Assembly: GCA_000499405.2 (NCBI GenBank)
Contig: HG738138.1
Coordinates: 14,199,208-14,263,207, forward strand
Length of the DNA stretch: 64,000 bases
Source of the DNA: Onchocerca volvulus
Taxonomy: Eukaryota > Nematoda > Chromadorea > Rhabditida > Onchocercidae
Direction: 5' to 3'
Positions 38,204 to 50,539 of this stretch are shown piece after piece. The first letter of the stretch is position 1; every line of letters begins with the position of its first letter. The notes under the pieces were generated by a model. It made no database searches. It was not told where the DNA came from and saw only the letters and a list, made by a program, of their open reading frames with translations. Position numbers and translations under genes: made by a program.

Positions 38204-38773
38204 TTCTTTTCAATTCCTTTCGCTTGTTTATTGAAAAATCGCCAACTGTTTAACTTCACGACAATGCAAATATAAATGAAAAATCGACACACAATGTCAG
38301 TTGATAGCCAAGTTTGACCTAAAAATTCATTCATGAACTGAGAAAAAAATTCGAAAAAATTGGGTAAAAACAACGTAATTGTATGAACTCTTACTGTACA
38401 AACAAAATTATTACCCAAATCAGTGATGTATTTTAAAAAATATCAAATGTCCTTTTACAAATATTATAACATTAATCAAAAGTAAAGTTCAAAATGTGTG
38501 CCACAAACAACCTCACATCTTTTGTCCCATTTTTATAAGCAAATTTGTTCCATCTTCTTCTTTCCTAACGAAATCTTTTTTCTTAAATTATCCATTCTTT
38601 TTTATTTATTTTAAGGAAAGAAAATGTAGAAATGCATTAATATAACGGTCTTTTTATAATCACTACAATTGCTTCATATGAATATATTGTTAAAGTATTG
38701 CAAACTTTCAACAATATGTTAAAACAAACAATCTGCAATATCTAAAATATACATATAGAGACATCCATCCTCA

Positions 38774-40380
38774 CAAAGATAATTTAAAATTTCAAAAACC
38801 ATAAACAGAAACTCAATTACTTCTATTAATTACTTCAAGAAATGTTTAAACAGATCATAAAATTAAAAATGAATGGAGCAATAAATATGTAAGCAATGCA
38901 AGTAATTCGATATATGTAGGATTGTAGAATGAATTTACACGATATTAAGAATTAATAAACAAACTTGAAATTTATTTTAAAAACGAAAATTAGAAAAGTT
39001 GCAATTATAAATTCCATACTAATATATAGATTAATGCTATATTTATTACAGATAAACGAATGAAGCAATCGTTACAGAGTACATTATTTCTGAATGATTG
39101 ATGTAAACGTCTATGTGGTTTAAGCAAAAATATTTTCAATTAATGTGAGGAAAGAAAAAAAAAACAAAAAACAAAAAAAAACAAAAGTAAAGAGAAAAAA
39201 AAAACTAAAATAAAAGAAAACAGTCGTATAAAATAATACAAAAATACGAAAATAATACTATCAAATGATGTGCAGAGAAATATTGAATAATGTGTTAAAA
39301 AAGTAATATACACATAGAAAGCAAAGAAAATACAGAAAAGTAGTAATGTAAATATATAAAAATAGTGATTTAACAATTGCAAATTTAAGTTATAAAGATA
39401 ATAACATTAATATAAATATAAATACCTCCAAAAAAAGTGAAACATTAAAGAAGGAAATCGATGAATTCAAAGTAACAGAATTGAAAATTATGCGAAAAAA
39501 AAAAAAAAAGAACAATGTATAAATTATACTAACGAAAAAAAAAAGACTGAAAAATTATTAAATGAAGGCAAATTTGAAAACCAAATGATAAAAATTTAAA
39601 AATTCTCGAAATGATAGCAGATTTCAAAAATAAGTGATTAAGGAAGCTTGTAAAATAAACGGGTAAACTTAAAAAATTATCATGATAAAATTATCAAATG
39701 ATATGAATACAAAATGAAACAATTTATAACCATATTCGCAGTATCAGAAGGAAAAACTGCACAATCCGATCTGTATATCAATGATTGTTATAAATATTCT
39801 TGCATATTTTGATAATAATTCCAGTCTGAACAAAATCAAATAAAAAAAAAAAGAATTGATGACTAAAAGTAAAACTGAATTGTGAGATGAAAGTAAAATC
39901 GAAAATATTTTTGGCATTTCAGTATTCAAAGTGAAGGAAATTTCCAATACATCAAATATTGTATATCATAAAAGGAATGATCATGTAGTAATAGCATTGT
40001 TCAAAATAGGAAATGTATCGAACTGAAAAGGAAAATTTAACATTTAAAAATGTATAAAAGAATGATGGCAATATCAATGACTGTAAGAGCAATAATTAAT
40101 TAAATTCAAATTCAGTCGCTTGAGAGAATCACAGCTGATAAATGGAATAAATGGAGATGATTTAAGACAGAGAGAATAACAATGGGAACAATTATAGAAG
40201 ATAGTGATATATTACTAGGAAAAGCATACTAATTATGAAAATCTTAAGAATTTGAATAAATATAAAAACGAATGATAAAGTAGCAAAACTTCAGTTCATA
40301 ATGTTAAATGAATAATGAAACAAAAAGAAAAAGGACACATTTCGCAATAAATTTAGAAAAAACCAGAAATTAGCAATGAC
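38774..40380. other. Spacer unique to the first duplicate unit
   Basis: About 1.6 kb of very A-rich sequence that has no counterpart after arm 2. The minus-strand open frames (39140-39382 and 39744-39947) are F/L/S-rich low-complexity strings. I see no gene or RNA in it. Confidence 0.5.
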
Positions 40381-42020
40381 ACCAGTCACCCTTCTTCCTT
40401 TACATCTTCTAAAAGTTAAGGTTTGGCGTTAAGTTGCGAAACTCCTGAAATAAATTGGTGTCGCAAGATAATGACGGAAAAAGGAAGTGTCAGGCAAGAG
40501 TTTATCAATTTCGGATTTCCGGGAATGATATTATGGAAATGGATGTCAAGAAAGATCGGTAATGAAGTCATAAGTATTAAGATTTTGAAGTTCAGGAGAA
40601 ATATGATTTACATGATAACATCCAAACTTTCATATTTTCCAAATAATTGTAATTATTATAATTTTCCAAGTAATTGTAATTATTGTAATCTATTGTTCAG
40701 TTTATCACTACAATAAAAATTACTATAATTGTCTTTTCTAACTTTCACGATAAACGTTTGTTATTATAATGAAAATACAGTGGACTGATTTCCTTTTATT
40801 ATTATGATGAACGATTCCTGGTAAACCACAATCACTATATTGATCATTATCGTAACAAAAGACAGCACAATGAAACAGCATAATCTTTTTAGTCCAAACT
40901 ATTTCGATTGTTTGAGAAAAAGGATAACTGCATTCGAAAGAAAGAAATGGAAATCACCACGATAAGTGGAATTTCAAAGACAAAACCAGCCAAAATTTTG
41001 AAAAATATATGCACTGCTATTTCTTGTCAAAATAAGCATAAAAGGCTCGAATCAAATATTCGAATAATTAATATTTAAATTATATCAAATAGTAAAGGTA
41101 TGTACTATTCAAGTGTTAGGCACAAATTTTAGATCGAAAACTATAGATTAAATTAATTCAAATATTCGTGTATTACTTATTAGCTACACGGTTCTAAATT
41201 AATGTACAAGTGTTTGAATTAATCTGGGTTAAATACTTAAATTACATCCACTTACTGAAATTTGCAATACTTGCCAAATATTGAAATTACCAAAGCCTCA
41301 AGTAATCAATTGCATATTTAAGTCATTAAATAAGTCACTTAAGTGTTTAGGTACTCAAGTATCATCGCAAATGCTTCAATGAGTACGCTCCGAGTACGAG
41401 ATGAAACCCCAACAAAGTGACAAATTAATACAATTTCCGTAATTTGTCTTTCAACCAGTCGTTCCTTATAGCAGCAGGGTGAAAGATTGGGGGATAATTG
41501 GTAAGAGGAAGTGAGATACCGGGGAAGAGCTCGGAGGGGTTGGGGAAGGAGAGATTTAAGTGAGGACCATGACATTCATCATATCATCTATATTATCCTT
41601 TTTCTCAGTTGTCTAGCGAGTCGAATTCATCCAGCAGTTCAACTGCAGTTCTTGGACCTTATTCCTGGAATGCCCGGGATGTCATCAGGTACATCTCCAG
41701 TCCGAGAAAATAAGTCAAGGAGCTTTTTTGAGTTTATGTCAAATTTTTCTATTACTTGTTTTTTATCTATGTAAAAAAAAGAATCTATAAAATTCTACGG
41801 ATATTGTAGAAAGATTTTTTTTTTGCCTTTAAATATTAAAAAGGTAGAAGGGATGGTAAAAGATAGAAGGGGCGAAAATTCCATTTACTTATGCTTTTAT
41901 TTTTTATTCCTTTCCGCTAATTAATTCTCACATTGAAAATTTGTTTCAACTTAAGCATCTCACTACGGCAGCCGAAGTTCTCATCTCACATTTACTCCAC
42001 AACCTTGGCAGTGTGAATAT
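40380..42020. repeat. Older diverged repeat R, copy 1
   Basis: It resembles 50540-51990 in the same orientation over about 1.5 kb, with frequent substitutions and small indels. Shared blocks include AACTCC(T/C)GAAATAAA, GATATTATGGAA, CGATTCCTGGTAAACCACAA, CACAATGAAACAGCATA, TACGAGATGAAA and GAATATAATTAG. The region has higher G+C patches than its flanks, but its frames are broken by stops. The open frames at 40423-40716, 41339-41575 and 41511-41774 overlap and lack domains. Confidence 0.85.
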
Positions 42021-42500
42021 AATTAGACCGCAGCAAAATGATAATCTTTTTATACTGATGGAGCTCCTCCCCGTTTCACCAAATCTCAAATTTGCCTGCA
42101 GCTCATAGTCACTCTTCCATATAACAATTTTTTGATGTCACTTGCATTATCCATTACTTCACTCTGTCATACTCCATTGACCAATAGTCTTTATTTTCAA
42201 AATGGCACGTGACCCATAAGTACTTATTGAATGTATGTGCTAACATTTGATATAGAAGACTGAAAGAAAAAATCTTCCCTTTCTTCTCCTTCCTCCACAG
42301 CTCATTTCAGTGTGGAGATTAATTAGGCAGCGAAAAATTGTAATACCAACCTTTTGTACCGCTCGAGTTCCTCGAGTTCCCCTTCCCTCCACACTAAGCC
42401 TCAAATGTTCACGTATTCCATGGCCATTCTTCTATTCACTGCTGCATTAGTACCGAGCATTTACTTGCTATCATTTTCAAAATGCATTGGATATATAGGA
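41960..42500. repeat. Two decayed copies of repeat family F
   Basis: Copy 1 (about 41985-42245) and copy 2 (about 42295-42500) share the order CAGTGTG.A..TAATTAG, GCAGC.AAA.TG.TAAT, GAG(C)TCCTC or similar, and TCATTTTCAAAATG or TTATTTTCAAAATG. A third copy lies at 44280-44480. The copies are diverged and non-coding. Copy 1 overlaps the 3' end of repeat R. Confidence 0.55.
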
Positions 42501-44622
42501 AGATTAAGCGGAAAAAATCTTTTCTCGTTGAATTCTATCTCTTCACAAGGATTTAAAAATATTTCGAGATGAAGAAACTTCACCATAGAAGAGGCTTAAA
42601 AAAAGATGTTGATGTGAAAATATTTTAAAAAAAGACATCGTCTTCAAGAGAAATCAACAGGGAAAAAGAAAAGTGAATGAACATATTTTAATATCAAAGT
42701 CTGTTTAAACTGAAAATTCAAACTCTTCACGAGGACAAAGAAAAGAGAAAAGCGAACATTGAAAGTCTGAAGAAATGCAATTACTCGGTAATGTCATTTC
42801 CCCTCTCCTTGTCTTCTGCCATAAGATAGTTGATACGATTAAGGAGCAAAGAAATTATTGTTGTTCTTTTATCAAGTTTCGCTCATTTTCTCCATACTAA
42901 TTTGAAACAATCAACCACATCAATCACAAAATTTTTCTTTCCTTAATATTGAACACTTCCACCAGTCTCTCCCGTCTTCCGTTGATACCTAAATTTTTCA
43001 AACTTCCAGTATCTTCCTATTGCATCTGGGCTCTAAGACGAGTGATCATTCAGCAAAAATGATACAAAATCACTTCAATATGCGCCAAAATACCCTATGC
43101 CGACATCGATAAGAATTTGCATAAAATTGTGGCGAAAAATATGATCATGGACTTTGTAGATCTTGCAGACGCTGAACCCAAATTCACCATGCATGATAGA
43201 CGGAGAATCTTCTAAGCGATATCCTTGAGCATTGGTATCCAACGCAGTTACAGAAAAAGATGGATATTCTTTGTACAGAACTAGACCAGCAGAAGATGGC
43301 GGCAAATTAGCAACCGTACAAATGTGGAACGTTGACGTCGAAGTAGATGATTGGTGGATTTTCCATATTCGCCTATCAAAAACGTACAAAGTGTACATAA
43401 ACATGGAATACTACAAATCCGTTAAACTTGTAATTTAACGAATAAAGGAACCAAATTACAAACTATCAAATTTTTTCCACAACATTAGAAACGTGCGATT
43501 TCTCTCTTTTTCCATTTAACCGGACTGAGCCACAGCAACGTATGTATATAAAAAGTATAGAAAAATAAGGATGCATTCGAATACAACGTTGTGTCAAAAT
43601 TTCAAAGTTGGATCATCATCCATTTCATATGTAAATTCCATTAGATTATAAGTCATAAACGCCTGCTACATCTATATCCTGAACATCTGGTAAAATTATT
43701 TTATCTAAAGCATCTTCTAGATGAAGGATTCATTTTATTATGCAAAATTTCCAGCATTTTCTCATATTGAGAGATGAATCCGTTATCCAATTTATAATCA
43801 TTTAGCATGTATGATTATGCGCAGCTATATGCTAATTTATAACAAAAAATATATTCTTTCTCATGTACCAATATCTCTTACACAGCATGAGAAAGCTGTG
43901 TAATTCCATTTTTCGTATTCTGTAAATCACACCCGCTTATCGAGGATAGAAGCGTTATTTTGGAATTTGGTTGGGCTAGTTGCTGCTATGGTAACTTCAA
44001 CTGCGGTAATTCTCAACTGTAATAATTGAAGCTAGTAAACTGTTATAATTTCGATTTATAATCTTCGACTTGATAATCTTCGGCTTTATAATTTTGATTC
44101 CATAATTTTCTATTCTATATATTACTCTGCCATCAGTTAGGTGAAGTATTAATAATAAACTTACAAATTAATTGGTCACTCAGTCATCGATTCGACTCAA
44201 ACCGTAAGTCCTTCCTTTTCACTAACACTAACTGTACCTCAAAGAAGAAAAATTAACGACAACTTTGACAGTACGAATTCACGGCATTTATATTGCTTGA
44301 ATTTCCCGCTTCCCATATCAAATCCCAAACTTGCACGTATTCCATAACTCAATGCATAAGAGAGGTAGTTGTTAACTTCTACATTGATCATTGCTTCACC
44401 CTACCATTTTCCGTCAATATGATCATTAATTCTCTTCATTTTCAAAATGGCACGTAACCCCGAATGGTATATGCTAACAAATATGATTATTTAGAATTTT
44501 CAAAACTTTTAGATTCCTGGGTATTCAAAATTTTGTTGTTTATTTATTTATTATTTATTTCAGGCTTTTTCCCTTGTTTTTCTGCTTTTTTATTTCAGTT
44601 TTTTGAATTGAAATACTTAACG
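42501..44622. other. Spacer between the duplicate SAM synthetase units, with decayed repeats
   Basis: This spacer has repeat E copy 2 (43495-43610) and a third copy of repeat F (about 44280-44480, with TTCATTTTCAAAATGGCACGT). Two open frames overlap on opposite strands at 43075-43438 in a locally G+C-richer stretch. No domain was recognised in either. An X-box-like 14-mer lies at 43982-43995. I do not support any gene here. Confidence 0.5.
43495..43610. repeat. Dispersed repeat E, copy 2
   Basis: Same-orientation match to 15845-15950, 28 kb away, with shared ordered blocks CACAGCAACG, TGTATATAAAAA, TTCGAATACAA and GTCAAAATT or TTCAAAATT, and an extra insertion of about 15 bp here. It may be a remnant of a mobile element, or of its promoter, given the TATATAAAA block in both copies. 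Confidence 0.55.
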
Positions 44623-47600
44623 ATTCTTTTCCATTATCATATATAAATATTAATATGGTAATCAAAGGCGTATGTCATCATTTCTTTAAATCATTAAAAT
44701 GATTAAAGCTATTGATTCGTTTCATAACTATTTCCTTATCATTTCTATACTAAATCGTCATTAACCGTCAACTTGATAATCTTTTCCTATTTTAAATTTA
44801 CATGTTAAACGTTAAGAAGATCAGAAGAACTTCGGAAATATATTTGAATGTGCTGGACTAAATTTCGAATTTAATTTCGTTCTACGAATCTGACATCCAT
44901 TAAATCCATAATACGGCTCATTAATATTAGTCACTTTGCTGTATTTGAAATATTAAGTATGCATCAACAAAACTGAGGATTTATCAAAATTTAACTGTGC
45001 AGCACTGCGTGAAAATCCGCATTTCATGGCTATGATGATAACATATAGCATCACATACCGACATTGATGCCATTAACAATATGATGGTAACTTATTGATT
45101 TTTGCACAGGACACAAGACAATAGTGCGAATTATGAATAAAACTAATTACTTGATATTAATGGTTCTCATAATACTGTAACCGGAGTACCAAATTTCCTC
45201 AATCTTTTAGCGTAAAAATGCTTTTAGAAATTATTTTAATATCTAAGACAAAACCGTCAACATGCGATTTCAAATGAATTAGTTGAAATGGGAAACAGTA
45301 AATCATTTTGTTTTGAGTAGCAAAAAGAACTCCATTTGTCAAAAAATATGATAAATTTTATATAATAATATAATATTGTATATAATAATAATATAATATT
45401 GTCATTCTTTCATTTTGCCATATTTCGAAATTTGGCCACAATATTACATTGCTTTTTGCATTTATTCAGATGGAAAAAATAAAAAAATTTCCTGGAAAAA
45501 AAGAGGAAATGGAGAGACAAAGTTTCTAAACAGTTCATATAACAAAAAAAAAAAAAAACATAATATTAAGCAACATCAAATCCATTACGTTTCACATCAC
45601 CGTTCGATAATTCCGAACTTCGTAGTTTATCCATGAATTCCGGTCGTATCATCAACTTCTTCGACTTTTCCCAAGCAAAGATTGATTTCCCAAAATGTCC
45701 ATTACGAGCTGTTTCCTTGTAGATTGGTTTTAATAAATCTAGTTCACTGAAATATGTTTTTGGAAAACCGAATTTTGAAAAATCAAAACATGGAACTTCC
45801 GGACTTGTGAATGTCACTGAATTATTTGACTAGCATGAGACGACATTATTTAAATACACAGCTATTATCATTACAAAATTAATTTGCAGCTGTCTTACTC
45901 AACCTTGAATTTTTCATAACCATTAAAGTTTGAATTGGTTATAATCTGTTTCAAAGCTAACGTGTGAATTACTTTGAATTTACGGTACAAAATGATTAAT
46001 TATAGCATAAAAGTAATGTTGAATAATAAAATCCACTTTTTCCTATTACAATCATTCTTCAGACCACAAATCAAATTTTAAATTTATCAAACAAAGCCCA
46101 TTCCTTTTTATAACTCCACCAAATTCATGTATTAAGAAAAGTGAAGATTTGAAGATGGTACCGAATAATGACACCCGGTCGAAGATCAAAATTGTCATTT
46201 ATAATTGTTAGCAATTCATCTTCCGTGAAATTGCTTGTTCCATAGTCGACAACTGTTATTGACAATGGCTCTGCGATACCAATAGCATATGATACCTGTA
46301 CAAATTAATGGCATTTTACCGCTTGATTATACAGAAACGATAAGAATTGAATTTTGATTTTAAAATGGATTTAAACGAAAAAAAAAAGAAAAATTTAATC
46401 TATAAAAACAGATATTGCTCATTAGCAGAATATTAAACAAAGCTGTAAATATCTACTGCATTTTTTCCATCTCTGTACGAACGATAGATAAACAATACCT
46501 GAATCAAGCATCGTTTACAAATACCAGCATCCACAAGCGATTTGGCGACCCATCGAGCCCCATAGGCTGCTGAACGATCTACCTAAACATTTGCAAACAT
46601 GGTGTAAACATTGAGCATAGTTTAGAAAAAAAGAAAAGTAAACTATTGGAGAAAGTAACAAACAACTCATATACAAAGGGTCGATTCAAAAATTAATGTA
46701 AACAGTATACTATACCTTGCTCGGATCTTTACCAGAAAATGCACCACCACCATGAGCACCCCAACCACCATACGTGTCCACAATTATTTTACGACCAGTC
46801 AGGCCAGCATCACTTCGAGGTCCACCAACTGTGAAATTACCGCATGGATTCAAATAGAACTTTGTAGCAGCATCCATCAGATTTTGTGGAACTATTTCCT
46901 AAAAATTTAAACAGAGATTCACAAAGATCAGCGAAGTAAAAAGAAAAATCAGTGAGCAGTAAACAGAGAAAATTAGAATTACATCATTACATGGAATTGA
47001 ATTTGCACAATTTTTGCAGCAAAAAAGATTTACATCTTATAATTCAAGAGATAATATTAACACTACCAACAAATTTCCTCAAACAAATCTGCAACTTATC
47101 AGTCGCTCTGCGAGCACAGAAATTCAGTCAATTTATAATTTCATACATACAAGTCACGCATTTCATACATTTCATACAAGTCACGCAAACATATAAACAC
47201 ACACATACGAAGCAACGTCTTTTCCTGAAAAAAGAAATTTAACAAAAAAGGCTGACATTTATCACATGTTTTTTTAAATCAGCTCGAATTTTTTCCAACG
47301 AAGCCGTAGCTTTGTGCTGTGCAGATATGACAATTGTATGGACTCGAACCGGTATGCATCTTCCATGTTCAAATTTGTACTCCACAGTTACCTGAATTAC
47401 AAAAAAAAAAAAAAAAAAAATCTCTTTCAATTGCAGATGAAACAGCTGATAAAATTATTTATTGTTGGAATAATAATTGAAGGAAAGGAATGCAATACTG
47501 GTGTTTTTTATTGCATTTTATCAAATATCACAAACATGAGTGGTTGCATGTTAACCCTGTTTTACCTTTATATAAATTAATATTTATATTTAATTTAAAA

Positions 47601-48561
47601 AAAAATTTGCATAATCGTCACATTTGCTTAAGAAAATTTAAGCTATAAAAACATTCTTATCTATATATCTTCCAAAAGAACTATTGTTTCAGGACACTGT
47701 TATATCTTTCATAACGAGATATCGCACAAAAATTTTAATTATAAACACAAATCTGTCATATTATCCAAAAAGAATCTTTCCTCGTTGATTTCTTGCTGTT
47801 TTTTACTTCATTTCTTATAATGAAAAAAAANAAAAAAAAGGTAAGACATTTTATATAAATTTAAATACCTGTGACTTTGAATCAGGTAAAGCCCATTCAA
47901 GAGTATCATTTCTTCTCAGCTCATGAAGTCGCGCTAGCAATTTATGCGCTAGTAACAAAGATAACGGCATGCGCTCTTCTGTTTCATCTGTTGCATAACC
48001 AAACATTAGTCCCTGAAAAAAATCAAAAAATATTGTACAGAAGAGGAGCTAAAATCTGAATTACTTTTCATCTGCCTTTTTAAATCAACTACAAATGAAG
48101 AATAGGAGATCGCTTTTATATGTCTTTTATTGATTAACTGGTAATAAAGTTATTTGCAGTAAAGAATAGTCACCATGAATTGATTCTAGAACAAAAATTT
48201 TTCCAGTATGCCACTCATTCTATGTCATAACTGGCAATAATTTTCAGCGAAAAAACGAAAACGACTAACCTACCCGTACTTCATAATTAAAATATTACTG
48301 GAAAATGATCTGAATGGTACTTTTCATAAACTTTTAACTCAGGCTGCATGAACTACCAACTTAATTAAAAGTTGCTAAAAAAAGAAAGATAAACAAGAAA
48401 AAAAGAATCAACCTGGTCGCCAGCTCCAATTTCTTCCATTTTCCGATTCAAATGCACTCCAGCTGCTATTTCAGGAGCTTGCTGTTCTAGTGCAATTATC
48501 ACATTACATGTTTTATAATCAAAACCTATAAAAATAAATTCTATAGTTAAAACATGTGATT

Positions 48562-48595
<34 letters not shown>

Positions 48596-50289
48596 CAAAA
48601 TATTCTTTCTGACTAGTCTTTCTAGAGAATAATGCTATTTTCGACGTAGACAAGTATCTTAATGATTTCGAGAATCAATAGGTACCATAAATAGATTACA
48701 GCGATAAATTAGAACAGTACTATTGACAAAACAATAGCATTATTCGTCCTATAAATTTCTAATAATAGACCCTTAGATATATCGTCGAATCCTATCTGTT
48801 GCACCGTGTCCCTAACGATTTGATAATAATCAACATTTGCATTAGATGTAATTTCCCCACACAGCATCAACATGTCCGTTTTGGCTACCGTTTCTGTAAG
48901 AAAGTAACAACTTTAAACGGACATTAGTTTTAGCTGTTTTGAGGAAATTAACTTAATTTGCGTAGTCCATAGGAATTGATCTGAAATGGCAGTTAATCAA
49001 TAAAGAATACACCGAGAACATATATTACCCGAAAAATTACAGCACATTCATTGTTTGCTCACGAATAATTTACAATCCGTTCTCTACTAAACAAATAAGG
49101 TCCTATCTGATTTTAAAAAATCGATATCTAGCACGTTAAGCGCTTCAAAAATGTAGAATTTTTTTTTTTTTTTTTTTTTAAATGATGTCTAAATATGCCG
49201 TATGAAGTAAAAAAAAAAAAAAAAAAAGAGAAAGTATGTTTCGATTGTTCAGATAAGCATCCTGACCGCAAGCAACTTTTGCATTCGGATCCTGTGCAAG
49301 ATGAGCATCTAAAATAGCATCCGATATCATATCGCACATTTTATCAGGGTGACCTTCACTTACTGACTCCGATGTAAATAGAAATCTTTGACTACGAAAC
49401 AGTTCTGAAAATATATTATTTCAGGATTATAGTGCAGAAATCATTTCCAACAAATATAATTTAAATTACTCATACACATCAAATTTGCCATCATACGATA
49501 TTCCAACAATAAAAATTCAAAAAAACATTAATAAAGAAATCCGTAAATTATATACTATTTTCATAGTTGGCTTAAAAATGAAATTATTCATCAATCCGTA
49601 CATTTTATATTATCATATCTTTACAAGCCATTATGTATGTTGCAAACATAATTTAACATTTATCATTTTTACAACAAACCAGAATTATTTCGATGCATTC
49701 CAAATCCGTCATGTGCCATTTCTTTTCAATTCCTTTCGCTTGTTTATTGAAAAATCGCCAACTGTTTAACTTCACGACAATGCAAATATAAATGAAAAAT
49801 CGACACACAATGTCAGTTGATAGCCAAGTTTGACCTAAAAATTCATTCATGAACTGAGAAAAAAATTCGAAAAAATTGGGTAAAAACAACGTAATTGTAT
49901 GAACTCTTACTGTACAAACAAAATTATTACCCAAATCAGTGATGTATTTTAAAAAATATCAAATGTCCTTTTACAAATATTATAACATTAATCAAAAGTA
50001 AAGTTCAAAATGTGTGCCACAAACAACCTCACATCTTTTGTCCCATTTTTATAAGCAAATTTGTTCCATCTTCTTCTTTCCTAACGAAATCTTTTTTCTT
50101 AAATTATCCATTCTTTTTTATTTATTTTAAGGAAAGAAAATGTAGAAATGCATTAATATAACGGTCTTTTTATAATCACTACAATTGCTTCATATGAATA
50201 TATTGTTAAAGTATTGCAAACTTTCAACAATATGTTAAAACAAACAATCTGCAATATCTAAAATATACATATAGAGACATCCATCCTCA
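44623..50289. repeat. Segmental duplication arm 2 (5.67 kb) with SAM synthetase copy 2
   Basis: Direct repeat of 33093-38773. The coordinate offset is 11530 at the left end and 11516 at the right; the 14-bp shrinkage is explained by two shorter A runs. An ambiguous base (N) at 47831 lies in the larger of these runs, so that length is unresolved. The flanks of arm 2 are repeat F and spacer on the left, and about 250 bp then repeat R copy 2 on the right. Confidence 0.97.
45566..49719 (-). CDS. sams: S-adenosylmethionine synthetase, copy 2 (10 exons, 424 aa)
   Basis: It has the same gene structure as copy 1, with every exon present and every splice site intact. The 3' exons lie at copy 1 coordinates plus 11530 (last exon 45746-45566), and the 5' exons at plus 11516 (first exon 49719-49680). 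I found no coding difference from copy 1 by eye, so both should make the same enzyme, giving two gene doses. Both copies keep the GHPDK, GAGDQG and GGGAFSGKD signatures. Neither has a stop or frameshift, so neither looks like a pseudogene. C. elegans also has several sams genes, some in tandem, but that expansion is a separate event as far as I can infer. If the second arm is an assembly artefact, this gene does not exist as a separate locus. Confidence 0.88.
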
Positions 50290-50539
50290 GATAAATAACA
50301 AACAATTATTCGCTTCAGAATCCGAATCTTCTAAATTTTTTCGGAGCTCCTCCCCCTTTCCTGATCTCCAATGTATCTCCTCCCGATCGGTCGAACTCAT
50401 TTTGATTATCTGTGAAATATAGCGTTTCTTCGTTATCCCTTTGATGGTAAACATGTTTATCATTTTGGCAGCAAACATATCCATAATTTTTTGCAGTGAA
50501 CAAAATAGAAAACAGGGAAACTTGGAACAAAACCAAAAT

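Larger units (their letters stand above)
33093..38773. repeat. Segmental duplication arm 1 (5.68 kb) with SAM synthetase copy 1
   Basis: Directly repeated at 44623-50289. Homology begins at ATTCTTTTCCATTATCAT and ends at ACATCCATCCTCA in both arms, and the flanking bases differ completely. The only differences I found are 34013 A versus 45543 C, 37945 G versus 49461 T, and the lengths of two A runs (36293-36322 is 30 A here, 17 positions including one N in copy 2; 37692-37711 is one base longer here). Introns match as well as exons. The arm holds the whole SAM synthetase gene plus about 0.9 kb of 3' and 0.6 kb of 5' flank. Confidence 0.97.

Noticed and set aside
41511..41774. Plus frame in repeat R with LIPGMPGMSSG
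   Set aside because: The proline/glycine/methionine string briefly suggested a known protein tail, but the frame is not preserved in R copy 2 and overlaps another open frame.
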